64,000 nt of DNA from positions 830,001 through 894,000 of the forward strand of contig NZ_AP024169.1 of assembly GCF_016591975.1 (NCBI RefSeq), read 5' to 3'. The stretch is from Anaeromicropila herbilytica. Its GTDB lineage: Bacteria; Bacillota; Clostridia; Lachnospirales; Lachnospiraceae. The translations under genes and the position numbers were made by a program. The notes under the pieces were generated by a model. It ran no database searches. It worked only from the letters and a program-made list of their open reading frames with translations, and had not been told where the DNA came from. Every line of letters starts with the position of its first letter. The stretch's first letter is position 1. Shown here one piece after another: positions 24,901 to 33,483 of the stretch.

Positions 24901-26598
24901 ATGGAAGTTGTTGATTATAAAAAACGTTCTAAAGTAACAAGAAAACTAGAAAAAGCAGATATAGTACTTAAGGATGCGAATGTCGTGAATGTATTTACAG
25001 AAGAAATATATGAAGCAGATATTGCGATCGTTGATGGAATTATTGTTGGAGTTGGAGAGTACGAAGGAATACAAGAATATGATGCCAAAGGTAAATATGT
25101 TTGCCCAGGATTTATCGACAGCCATTTACATCTAGAATCTACGTTAGTAACACCTGGAGAATTAATTTGGGAAGCAGCTCGCCACGGAACAACAACATTT
25201 ATAGTAGATCCTCATGAATCCGCGAATGTATCAGGGCTTGAAGGTATTGATTATATATTAGATGAAACGGTAGATGTGCCTGCAAATGTATATGTTATGA
25301 TGCCATCATGCGTGCCATCAACTGAATTTGACGATAATGGATGTAATATAAATGCCGATATCATGAGACCATATCTTGATAATAAGCGTATCTTAGGACT
25401 TGGAGAAGTGATGGATTATCTATCCGTAGTAAATGGAGATGCTAATATGCATGAAAAACTGAATTTATTTCAGAATAAAGTATTAGATGGTCATGCACCT
25501 TTTCTAAGTGATGAGAGTTTAGCCGCTTACGCACTAGCGGGAATTAGTACCGATCATGAATGTGTAGATTTTGAATATGCAATGAAAGAACGTAGAAATG
25601 GTATGACCGTATTGATTCGTGAGGGAAGTGCTGCAAAAAATTTGGAAGCAATCGTATCTGGTATAGTAAAGAGCTCGGTTAATACGAATGGATTTTGCTT
25701 TTGCACAGATGACAAACATATCGAAGAAATAAAACTAATGGGCCATATTAATTATAGTGTGAAGAAGGCAGTATCTTTAGGAATACCTCCGATAAAAGCG
25801 ATTAAAATGGCAACAATTCAAGCAGCTAGATGTTATGGCTTATCTAATATTGGAGCAATTGCCCCTGGATATCAAGCGGATCTTGTTGTGCTTAATGACT
25901 TGAAAGAGTTTCAAATTCAAGAGGTATTCTATAAAGGAAGTAAGATTGATAAAAAGGTAGAAGTGAAGATAAAACCCTGTAGTGAAAAGATTAAGAATAC
26001 AGTAAATGTTCATGACTTTTCAAGAGAACAATTGAAGCTTAAAATTACAAAAGATTTATTTCCTGTTATTCAAATGATAGATGGGCAAATCATAACTAAG
26101 ATGATTAAGGAAGAGATACCAGGAAGTGAGTATTTTGAAGCAAATAGTACGTTTAATAAGATAGCAGCAATTGAAAGGCATACTGCTTCTGGTAAAGTGG
26201 GAGTAGGAGTTGTAAAAGGATTCAGTATTACAAATGGCGCAATTGCATCTAGTGTTTCACACGATTCTCATAATATTATTGTAATAGGGGATAATGATAA
26301 GGATATGGAATTAGCTGTTAAAGAACTAATTCGAACACAAGGGGGTTATACCTTAGTACAGGAAGGACGTATCTTAAATACGCTAGAGTTACCGATTATG
26401 GGACTTATGAGTGACGCAGGACATGAAATTGTTAAGAAGAAGCTTGAATTTATGATTAGAAAAGCGCATGAAATGGGTGTCTCTAAAAATATGGATCCAT
26501 TTATTACACTCTCATTTATGGCTTTACCTGTTATTCCAGAAATAAGAATTACCCCAAGAGGAATCTTTGATGTTGTTGAAAATTGTATTATTAAGTGA
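24901..26598 (+). CDS. ade: Adenine deaminase
   Basis: 565 aa from the ATG at 24901, chosen because GGAGGG lies 4 nt upstream; a closer-to-5' ATG at 24889 has no such site. It is an amidohydrolase: PGFIDSHLHLESTLVTP (metal ligands), a DPHE metal site in IVDPHESANV, LGLGEVMDY, DGHAPFLS and CFCTDDKHIEEI. The C-terminal Ade domain (SVSHDSHNIIVIGDND and GYTLVQEG) is complete. It converts adenine to hypoxanthine in purine salvage. The length (565) fits the family. It is preceded by a long structured leader that could regulate it. Confidence 0.95.
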   Translation: MEVVDYKKRSKVTRKLEKADIVLKDANVVNVFTEEIYEADIAIVDGIIVGVGEYEGIQEYDAKGKYVCPGFIDSHLHLESTLVTPGELIWEAARHGTTTFIVDPHESANVSGLEGIDYILDETVDVPANVYVMMPSCVPSTEFDDNGCNINADIMRPYLDNKRILGLGEVMDYLSVVNGDANMHEKLNLFQNKVLDGHAPFLSDESLAAYALAGISTDHECVDFEYAMKERRNGMTVLIREGSAAKNLEAIVSGIVKSSVNTNGFCFCTDDKHIEEIKLMGHINYSVKKAVSLGIPPIKAIKMATIQAARCYGLSNIGAIAPGYQADLVVLNDLKEFQIQEVFYKGSKIDKKVEVKIKPCSEKIKNTVNVHDFSREQLKLKITKDLFPVIQMIDGQIITKMIKEEIPGSEYFEANSTFNKIAAIERHTASGKVGVGVVKGFSITNGAIASSVSHDSHNIIVIGDNDKDMELAVKELIRTQGGYTLVQEGRILNTLELPIMGLMSDAGHEIVKKKLEFMIRKAHEMGVSKNMDPFITLSFMALPVIPEIRITPRGIFDVVENCIIK

Positions 26599-26759
26599 TG
26601 AGTGATTGGGAAATATATGGATTAATAGTAAATATTTCCTACTGTAATTTGCGAAACCTCGTATTATAATGTCTGTTGTATGTGGGGCACGAAACAGCGT
26701 GCTTACAGTATACAATAATAGGTAATTATAGGATGAAAGTAATAGGGAGGTTTTTTCAA

Positions 26760-27773
26760 ATGCAGAAATTAAAAAAATTAGTTGCAACATTACTTATGAT
26801 GGGTTTAATAATTACATTAATGCCTAGTACACAAGTTGCAGCAAAAGATGAGGATTCCGTAGCATATCAGACAGTAGATTCCGTGGATAGTTTACAAAAC
26901 TTCATTGATTCAGATGGAGCATATAGTAGCCAAGATACAATTAGTACCGCATGGAAAGGCAATAGTGGTTTACATAAGATATCAGTAGACGAAGATGGAT
27001 GGATATTCATCAGAGGATATTCTAATGATGATTATGAAGCCAAGATACTTCTATATAGTAATTTTGCATGTACCAATCAAATAGGAGAAGCATACTGTTC
27101 GAAGAAAAAAGAGGAAAATCTGGTAGCATGCTATGTAAAAGCTGGAAATTACTACTATATTACATCAAGATGGAATGGATATGAGGTTCCAATGATTAAT
27201 ACTTGTTATGTTGGATTCTTACCTGCTAAGGATAGAATTCAAGTAGACAAGATTACATATAGCAAGGATCATGCATCAGCAGTTGTAACATTTGATTATG
27301 ACGAAGATTATTTAGGAAGTTTTCTTGATGGCACGATAAGAGTGATTAAGAAAGATGTAGCATATACAGATATTCAGAATAATGACCTTTGGAAGTCAGA
27401 CAGTAGAGAAAATGCATTAGAGAAAAATAGCTTTAAAGTAACAGCAAATGGAACTTATACTGCTAGGATAGCAGGTTCAGATAAATATTTTGCAATGTGT
27501 ACTTTTGAGATTGATGGAATCAAGGATGCTAATCCAGCAAAACCAAAGATTGCAAGCTATCAAAAAGGATCAGATACTATCTCAGGAACTGCAGCAGCGA
27601 ATACTAAGGTAATCGTAAAGGTAAGTGGTAAATCATATACAGCAACAGTAAACGATGCTGGTAAGTGGGAAGTATCAACGAACTCAAATCTTAAAAAGGG
27701 ACAAAAGATTACAGCTTATGTTAAGACATCAGCTGGTACTAAGAGTAAAGTTACATCTGTAGTAGTTAAATAA
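26760..27773 (+). CDS. Secreted protein with C-terminal bacterial Ig-like domain
   Basis: 337 aa from the ATG at 26760, which has AGGGAGG 9 nt upstream; earlier in-frame starts at 26676 and 26733 lack good sites. The signal peptide (about 1-28, LVATLLMMGLIITLMPSTQVAA) is clear. A middle domain (about 40-260) is beta-rich with aromatic residues and unrecognised. The C-terminal 75 residues form a Big-type Ig domain (DTISGTAAANTKVIVKVSG ... VSTNSNLKKGQKITAYVKTS). It is probably an exported surface or matrix protein. A terminator follows. Confidence 0.85.
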   Translation: MQKLKKLVATLLMMGLIITLMPSTQVAAKDEDSVAYQTVDSVDSLQNFIDSDGAYSSQDTISTAWKGNSGLHKISVDEDGWIFIRGYSNDDYEAKILLYSNFACTNQIGEAYCSKKKEENLVACYVKAGNYYYITSRWNGYEVPMINTCYVGFLPAKDRIQVDKITYSKDHASAVVTFDYDEDYLGSFLDGTIRVIKKDVAYTDIQNNDLWKSDSRENALEKNSFKVTANGTYTARIAGSDKYFAMCTFEIDGIKDANPAKPKIASYQKGSDTISGTAAANTKVIVKVSGKSYTATVNDAGKWEVSTNSNLKKGQKITAYVKTSAGTKSKVTSVVVK

Positions 27774-27785
27774 TTACCTGACATA

Positions 27786-27831
27786 AATAAGCTGAAATAA
27801 CTCTAAAGAAGAGATATTTCAGCTTATTTTT
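27786..27831 (+). terminator. Intrinsic terminator
   Basis: Stem AATAAGCTGAAATA / TATTTCAGCTTATT with a T-rich tail, just after the Ig protein gene. Confidence 0.9.
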
Positions 27832-27843
27832 CTTTATATCATT

Positions 27844-28094
27844 GTTAGGGTGTCAAAAGTCATTCTCTACATAAATTGTGTATATTGATGTATAATTATT
27901 AATTTTGGCGTAGTCCGGCTGAAAGTAACGATTATATTTTGTCAAGACTCAAAGCGAAAATAGGAACGTGAGTGAGTATTTTCGCTTGTTATGAGGCTTG
28001 TAAAAAATATGTTACTTAAAGGAAAGGTAGCCAAAATTCATAATTATACAGCGATATACACTCAGTAAACTAAAAAGACTTTTGACACCCTAAC
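27844..28094. repeat. MITE-like element R1, copy d, with 6-bp flanking direct repeats
   Basis: Outer ends GTTAGGGTGTCAAAAGTC and GACTTTTGACACCCTAAC are perfect 18-bp inverted repeats. The element is flanked by direct ATCATT (27838-27843 and 28095-28100), which looks like a target-site duplication. Inner arms are as in the other copies, with a GCGAAAATA...TATTTTCGC central hairpin. It lies between convergent genes. Confidence 0.92.
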
Positions 28095-28145
28095 ATCATT
28101 ACTTATTTAGTTTGCTATCTTCATTTATTCCTCATAAATAGTATT

Positions 28146-29153
28146 TTATTCAGTTACTCGAATCTTACAACGAACTTTAGTACCATCTTCTGATGCGTAG
28201 ATATAGGCAGTTCCTTTTTGTAAGGCCGTGATATCTCCATTGGAATTAACTGACACAATATTAGAGTTGCTTGAAGTCCACTCTGGATAGTTATTTGAGG
28301 ATACCGTAGCTGTAACAGTTGTTTTTGTTCCTTTCTTTAGAGTTAATTCATTAGAACTTAAAGTAATCTCTGGCTTGAGTACAACTACTTGGCATGATTT
28401 AGATACGCCATCTACAGTAGCTGTTATGGTAGCTGTTCCGTGCTTTATGGCAATAATAGAACCAGTTTCATCAACCACAGCTACACTTTTTTTAGTTGTT
28501 TTCCATTTGGGATTCATATTGGAAGAGACTTTGGCCAATAATTGTTCCGATTGGCCTCGATATAGAATAATAGAAGTTTTATTTAGAGTTATTTCAGGAA
28601 GCTTAACAGTAATAGTGCATGTAGAGTTACTTCCATCTGCTTTGGCCGTAATAGTTGTTATTCCAGGTTTTAGTGCAGTTACAATTCCTTGTTCATTTAC
28701 AGTAGCAACACTTTTCTTACTACTTTTCCAAGTGACAGAAGAGTCATTGGAAGTTGTAGCGGATAATTTATAAGTATCACCACGTTCAAGCTGCTCTTTG
28801 GTAGCACTTAAGGATATTGTGGTTTTGTTTACGATGATATAACAAGAGGTCTCGGCATTCTTAATCTTTGCTGTAATGAGTACAGTTCCTGCTTTTTTGG
28901 TAGTTACAATACCATAGGTATTCACGGAAGCAACTTTGGAATCACTACTTTTCCAAGTTGGCAATTTACCATTGGAAGTTACTGCAAGAAGATAGACCTT
29001 ATCGCCTATATCAGTTACTGCCTTATATTGTGATAGAAGGATGTATGGTATTGAGTCAAGAGAAAGAGCAGATACGGTTTGACATGGAAATGATAGAGTA
29101 GTAATGATAGAACATGACAAGAATAATAATAAGAATTTTTTTAAATGTGACAT
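28146..29153 (-). CDS. Secreted protein of four Big_2 Ig-like domains
   Basis: 335 aa from the ATG at 29153, with GGAGG 5 nt upstream. The signal peptide covers about 1-31 (LLLFLSCSIITTLSFPCQTVSA). The rest is four tandem Big_2 domains of about 75 residues, each with a WKSS/WTSS block and a G-T-xx-ITA ending (for example TWKSSDSKVASVNTYGIVTT). There is no anchor or catalytic part, so it is probably a cell-surface or matrix spacer protein. Repeat elements R2-B and R1-e lie upstream. Confidence 0.9.
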   Translation of the reverse strand: MSHLKKFLLLFLSCSIITTLSFPCQTVSALSLDSIPYILLSQYKAVTDIGDKVYLLAVTSNGKLPTWKSSDSKVASVNTYGIVTTKKAGTVLITAKIKNAETSCYIIVNKTTISLSATKEQLERGDTYKLSATTSNDSSVTWKSSKKSVATVNEQGIVTALKPGITTITAKADGSNSTCTITVKLPEITLNKTSIILYRGQSEQLLAKVSSNMNPKWKTTKKSVAVVDETGSIIAIKHGTATITATVDGVSKSCQVVVLKPEITLSSNELTLKKGTKTTVTATVSSNNYPEWTSSNSNIVSVNSNGDITALQKGTAYIYASEDGTKVRCKIRVTE

Positions 29154-29257
29154 GTGATCCTCCATTCTTTTGAAAGTGAGGAATAAATGCCTAATAATAG
29201 ATAGCAAACTAAAGTTAGTATAACAAAAAATACATATTATGTAAATGATAATATTAG

Positions 29258-29537
29258 GCCGACAAATGACCTGTTTGGGAGACAGTCTAGGCAATTTGCA
29301 CAAAACAGAAAAACTCATGCTTCATTGAATATGTATAAGAAGTTCTAGTTCTGAGATTATTTTGTGTAAAACATATGCTAGGACAGATAACTCGCTGCGC
29401 TCAAACAGATCTGTTCTAGCATATAACACGAAATAATCCCAGAACAAGATCTTCTAATACATATTCAAAGGCGCAATCGCTTTTTCTGTTTTGTGCAAAT
29501 TGCCAGGCAAGATTCTGAAACAGGTCATTTGTCGGGC
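29258..29537. repeat. Long palindromic repeat R2, copy B
   Basis: A palindrome of about 280 bp from GACAAATGACCTG to CAGGTCATTTGTC. It can fold on itself along nearly its whole length, with a central loop AACTCGCTGCGCTCAAAC. It is very similar to copy A but lacks that copy's nested unit. Confidence 0.9.
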
Positions 29538-29552
29538 AACTCATATGATGAT

Positions 29553-29660
29553 GTTGGGGTCAAATAGCCTTTTATAACTTACAATGTGTATATTGATGTA
29601 TAATTATACAGCGATATACACTCAGTAAACTAAAATAAGGCTTTTGACCCTCGAATCAAC
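29553..29660. repeat. MITE-like element R1, copy e (internally deleted)
   Basis: The two inner arms are directly joined (GTGTATATTGATGTATAATT running into ATACAGCGATATACAC), with outer ends GTTGGGGTCAAATAGCC and GGCTTTTGACCCTCGAATC. This deleted form keeps only the ends. Confidence 0.85.
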
Positions 29661-29668
29661 ATATTAGT

Positions 29669-30829
29669 TTATATTGAAAATAGATTAGACAATACCTTAG
29701 CTCTACTATCCCAAGTATGGAATGTTTTAACCTTTTGATAGGCAGCTTTAGTTATTGTCTCACCTTTATCAGGATTTGATAATATTTTATTAATAATAGA
29801 AGGAAGCTTATTTATTTCCTTTAAAGAATAATATATAATTTCTTCCCCATCTATAATATTTTCTCTCATCCAGATACTATCATCGCTTACGCAAAGGGCA
29901 CCGTTTAACATAGAATTGAATACGCGGTCATGAGCGCCATTTTTAAACCATGGCATGACATTAAGGGATATCTTACTATCAGCGATTACTTTCAGGCAAC
30001 CTTCGGAATCTAGCGGACCACCAAGAATAATATTCTCAGGATAGTTACATTCTAGAAGGTCCCACCCCCCTCCGTAGACATGCACCTGGTATCCAGATTC
30101 TGCTAAAGTGCGAACCACTAGTCCTCTAAAATAAAATCGTACGTATAAGTCAATAAAGATCATATTTTCCATACAAAGCTTTAGGTTATCATCGCTTAGG
30201 TCATTCATCTCACGAGTAAGGTGTTTTACGAATACTGAGTCCATATCTTGATCTGGATGAGCAATTAAGTCATCAATAATCCCGTGATAGAATACCGTAT
30301 AATCTTCATTCAATCTTGTGATATACTCATCAAAATTCTTAGGTGGTGTATAATTACCTGTAAATACAATATCTTTACTACGTTCCACCCATGGTTTGTG
30401 CTCTATTTCTGTACCTGCTAAGGGAAGGAATGGGCCTCTTGTGATATATGGATAAAAACGCTTCATATATGCTTCATGCCCCAAGTCGATGGAGATATGA
30501 GTATAGAGAGGTGGAACATTGCTTATTAAAGTGTGATAATAAAAGGGATGGTCGAGTACAATATTATAGCATGGGATTGATACTTCATCCCAGAAGATCT
30601 TTCCATCCTGATAGAAACACTCTTCATTATTTAAACCATGAAAATTAAAGGTTAACATGATAGTGTTACAGGGCTCAATAAAATTACATAAAGCAGTAAA
30701 GCTCTTTTCTTCTTCGTTTAAATCAAATAGAAAGATCTCATGTCCTATCTTAGTAAATGCATTTGCTAGTTGCAAGGAAAAATACTCCTGAGTTTCTATT
30801 CCGCCTGTAAATAGAATAATTTTTTTCAT
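29669..30829 (-). CDS. CgeB-like glycosyltransferase
   Basis: 386 aa from the ATG at 30829, with TTGGAG about 6 nt upstream. The N-terminus KKIILFTGGIETQEYFSLQLANAF is a Rossmann start. The C-terminal part carries the CgeB/Glyco_trans_1_2 pattern (VYGGGWDLLE, ADSKISLNVMPWFKNGAHDR and MLNGALCVSDDS). Such proteins add sugars to surface proteins; CgeB in Bacillus acts in spore surface maturation, and similar proteins occur near flagellins in clostridia. It is a single gene with an extended -10 promoter upstream, bracketed by repeats R2-B and R2-C. The acceptor is unknown. Confidence 0.8.
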   Translation of the reverse strand: MKKIILFTGGIETQEYFSLQLANAFTKIGHEIFLFDLNEEEKSFTALCNFIEPCNTIMLTFNFHGLNNEECFYQDGKIFWDEVSIPCYNIVLDHPFYYHTLISNVPPLYTHISIDLGHEAYMKRFYPYITRGPFLPLAGTEIEHKPWVERSKDIVFTGNYTPPKNFDEYITRLNEDYTVFYHGIIDDLIAHPDQDMDSVFVKHLTREMNDLSDDNLKLCMENMIFIDLYVRFYFRGLVVRTLAESGYQVHVYGGGWDLLECNYPENIILGGPLDSEGCLKVIADSKISLNVMPWFKNGAHDRVFNSMLNGALCVSDDSIWMRENIIDGEEIIYYSLKEINKLPSIINKILSNPDKGETITKAAYQKVKTFHTWDSRAKVLSNLFSI

Positions 30830-30862
30830 AATAGCTCCAATCGTATCATTCATATTAGATTT

Positions 30863-30871
30863 ATTATAGCA
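30863..30871 (-). promoter_or_regulatory. Extended -10 promoter of glycosyltransferase gene
   Basis: On the minus strand TGCTATAAT, an extended -10. A weak -35 (TATTGA) lies 17 nt upstream, at the edge of repeat fragment R2-C. Confidence 0.6.
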
Positions 30872-30887
30872 TAATTTGTACGAAATC

Positions 30888-30968
30888 AATACATATTCAA
30901 AGGCGCATTCTTTTTTCTGTTTTGTACAAATTGCCAGGCAAGATTTTGAAACAGGTCATTTGTCGGGC
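30888..30968. repeat. Right-end fragment of palindrome R2, copy C
   Basis: From AATACATATTCAAAGGCGC through GCCAGGCAAGATTTTGAAAC to CATTTGTCGGGC. It is the same as the right end of copy B and in the same orientation, but the left half is missing. Confidence 0.85.
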
Positions 30969-31239
30969 AACTCATTTTTATGAAGTTACTTTTTATATCA
31001 GAAGTTTTTAGAGTATAAAAGTATAAAATGTTAGGCATATCAAGACATTCTGTATATGATGACATGGGAAAATATGTTATAATAAATATGGAATTACCAA
31101 TTATGTAGCATAGTGAAGTTAATATTATTAGATGTTAAAAATAGTGTTAAAAATAGCGTTGGTGAGGGTACTAGACAGTTATAAATACTTTAATAATGTA
31201 GCCAATATAAGCGATAAAAATTAAATATGAGGAAGGAGA

Positions 31240-31267
31240 GTATAGTAAATAAAAACATTTACTATAC
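31240..31267 (+). promoter_or_regulatory. Perfect hairpin between Shine-Dalgarno and start codon of moxR
   Basis: Ribosome binding site GGAAGGAG at 31231-31238. Then 11-bp perfect stem GTATAGTAAAT / ATTTACTATAC (31240-31250, 31257-31267), and ATG at 31277. The linear gap is about 38 nt; with the hairpin folded it is about 10 nt. Confidence 0.6.
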
Positions 31268-31276
31268 AACAATCAC

Positions 31277-32212
31277 ATGGAATATCAGAATGCAGTGTGC
31301 CAAATCATTAACAATATCGAGAAAGTAATCATAGGAAAGAAGGAAATAATTGAATTATCAATTACATCATTACTTGCTGGAGGCCATTTGTTATTAGAAG
31401 ATGTCCCAGGAGTGGGGAAAACGACACTTGCAAACGCTATTGCAAGAACGATTGACTGTGGATTTACTAGAATTCAATTTACACCAGATACATTACCAAG
31501 TGATATTACGGGTTTATCCATTTATAATATGCAAACAGGAGTATTTGAATATTCCAAGGGAGCAATTATGAATAATATTATATTAGCAGATGAAATTAAT
31601 CGAACTTCGCCTAAGACACAAGCTAGTTTGCTAGAAGCTATGGAGGAAGGACAGGTAAGTGTTGACGGAGTAACTTATGAATTACCAAAACCTTTTATGG
31701 TGGTTGCAACTCAGAATCCAGTCGATTATCTGGGAACTTATAATCTGCCAGAGGCTCAGTTAGATCGTTTCTTAATGAAGTTATCCATTGGATATCCAAG
31801 TGAAGAAGATGAGAAAACTATGGTTTTAAATTTTCTAATGAATCAAAGATTACAGTCACTAGAACCTGTAGTGGATACGAATACTATATTAAAAATGCAA
31901 GATGAAGTAAAACAGATACAAATACATAATGATCTAATATCCTACATGATTCAAGTGATTCATGAATCTAGAAAGAATAGTAATATAACGTTAGGAGCAA
32001 GTCCACGTGCGACACTTGCACTTACAAGAGCTTCACAGGCTGTCGCTTATATGGCAGGAAGAGATTATGTCATACCAGATGATCTTAAGAAGATGGCTAG
32101 TCCTGTACTTAAGCATCGTTTGATGATGTCACCAGATGCGAGATTAAATAAGCAAACCGCGGATACTGTGGTTGAAACCATATTAAGAAAGGTTTCAGTA
32201 CCAATTTTCTAG
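31277..32212 (+). CDS. MoxR-family AAA+ ATPase
   Basis: 311 aa. AAA+ motifs are Walker A DVPGVGKTTLA, Walker B ILADEINR and sensor VATQNPVDYLGTYNLPEAQ. The MoxR lid follows (GASPRATLAL). It is a cytoplasmic chaperone-like ATPase. It starts an operon with DUF58 and transglutaminase genes (30-nt and 59-nt gaps). Such MoxR-DUF58-TG sets are common in Firmicutes; they are thought to assist membrane-linked complexes, function undefined. The unusual hairpin between its ribosome binding site and ATG may control translation. Confidence 0.95.
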   Translation: MEYQNAVCQIINNIEKVIIGKKEIIELSITSLLAGGHLLLEDVPGVGKTTLANAIARTIDCGFTRIQFTPDTLPSDITGLSIYNMQTGVFEYSKGAIMNNIILADEINRTSPKTQASLLEAMEEGQVSVDGVTYELPKPFMVVATQNPVDYLGTYNLPEAQLDRFLMKLSIGYPSEEDEKTMVLNFLMNQRLQSLEPVVDTNTILKMQDEVKQIQIHNDLISYMIQVIHESRKNSNITLGASPRATLALTRASQAVAYMAGRDYVIPDDLKKMASPVLKHRLMMSPDARLNKQTADTVVETILRKVSVPIF

Positions 32213-32242
32213 AATTGAGTTACTTTAATAGGTGGGAGACGT

Positions 32243-33424
32243 ATGCTTATCAATCGAATAATTTTAGCCAGTCTTATTGTAGTAGCAGGAATATTTGCAA
32301 GCTTCTATGGAGGTAATATTCCATACGCATTTTTTTATATGACTTTAATCGTCCCAGTTCTATCGTTCTTTTACACCTTCTATGTGTATATTCGTTTAAA
32401 GATGTATCAGAACATTGGAAAGAGAACAGTAGTAAAAGGTGAAGTAACCGACTTTAATTTTCAAATAGCAAATGAAGATGTAATACCATATCAGAATATT
32501 AAAGTTGGTTTTTATCATGATATGTCACGAATTCTTGATTCAAAGGAGGAGAAAGAATATAGTCTTCTTCTAGGTGAAATGAATTCGTTAGATACATCCA
32601 TCTGTTGCAATTATATGGGGGAATATTATATTGGTGCTAAGACAGTTACGATAACAGATTTTTTGTATCTATTTTCTATAACTTATACTGTCTTATCAAA
32701 GATGAAAGTATGGGTTTTGCCAAGAGTTGTACTGCTTACTAATGTTAAAATCATATCAATTAATCCAGATTCTAAGAAAAATGTAAATAGAATTGGTAAT
32801 GAAGAAGCGGACATTGAAGTTCGTAAATACATATCAGGAGACAATAAAAAGCATATTCATTGGAAGTTATCTGCAAAGAAGAGGGAGCTTTATACTAGAA
32901 AATATACAAGCATTCCGAAAATGGGAATTACCATTTTTATGGATCTTAGTAGAGTAGAGGAAGATGAGTTAACGAATTTTATTGTAAAAGATAAAATAAT
33001 GGAAAGTACCTTAGCAATTGCCAATTACTGCAAAGATAAGGGTATACCAAGCATGGTACAATATGAACAGACTTCAATCCAGTGTATCCCTATTATTACT
33101 CAACAAGATTTCGATAGCTTCTATCATAATTCAATTGCTTTGCGTTTTCATACAAACAGGTCAATTGATCATATAATGTCATCTGCTTTGGAACAGGATA
33201 TTGCTACAAAGCAAATACATCAATATATTGCTATCACTCACTATCTTAGCGAAGGCTTGTATAAAGAATGCCTAAACGTTATAAATAATGGGTTTGAATG
33301 TGGGATTATATTAATTAATGACATGATGGATCAGGAATCCAATTATTTAGTAAAGTTAATCATGCAAGCAGGAGTTAATATGACGATAGTAAATTATAAT
33401 GATGAAATTGCAGAGGTACTATAG
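32243..33424 (+). CDS. DUF58 protein (MoxR partner)
   Basis: 393 aa, GGGAG 5 nt upstream. Two N-terminal hydrophobic segments (about 5-45) are followed by a soluble region carrying DIEVRKYISGDNKKHIHWKL, which fits the DUF58 hallmark, and a VWA-like C-terminal fold with YTRKYTSIPKMGITIFMDLS. It is likely membrane-anchored and works with the MoxR ATPase encoded upstream and the transglutaminase-like protein downstream. Confidence 0.9.
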   Translation: MLINRIILASLIVVAGIFASFYGGNIPYAFFYMTLIVPVLSFFYTFYVYIRLKMYQNIGKRTVVKGEVTDFNFQIANEDVIPYQNIKVGFYHDMSRILDSKEEKEYSLLLGEMNSLDTSICCNYMGEYYIGAKTVTITDFLYLFSITYTVLSKMKVWVLPRVVLLTNVKIISINPDSKKNVNRIGNEEADIEVRKYISGDNKKHIHWKLSAKKRELYTRKYTSIPKMGITIFMDLSRVEEDELTNFIVKDKIMESTLAIANYCKDKGIPSMVQYEQTSIQCIPIITQQDFDSFYHNSIALRFHTNRSIDHIMSSALEQDIATKQIHQYIAITHYLSEGLYKECLNVINNGFECGIILINDMMDQESNYLVKLIMQAGVNMTIVNYNDEIAEVL

Positions 33425-33483
33425 ATTATATTTTTGGTGAAATCACTGTATTAAATTATGCATGGAGAGGACGAATAAGAAGT

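Noticed and set aside
28375..28773. 132-aa ORF on the plus strand
   Set aside because: Antisense shadow of the Big_2 repeat protein.
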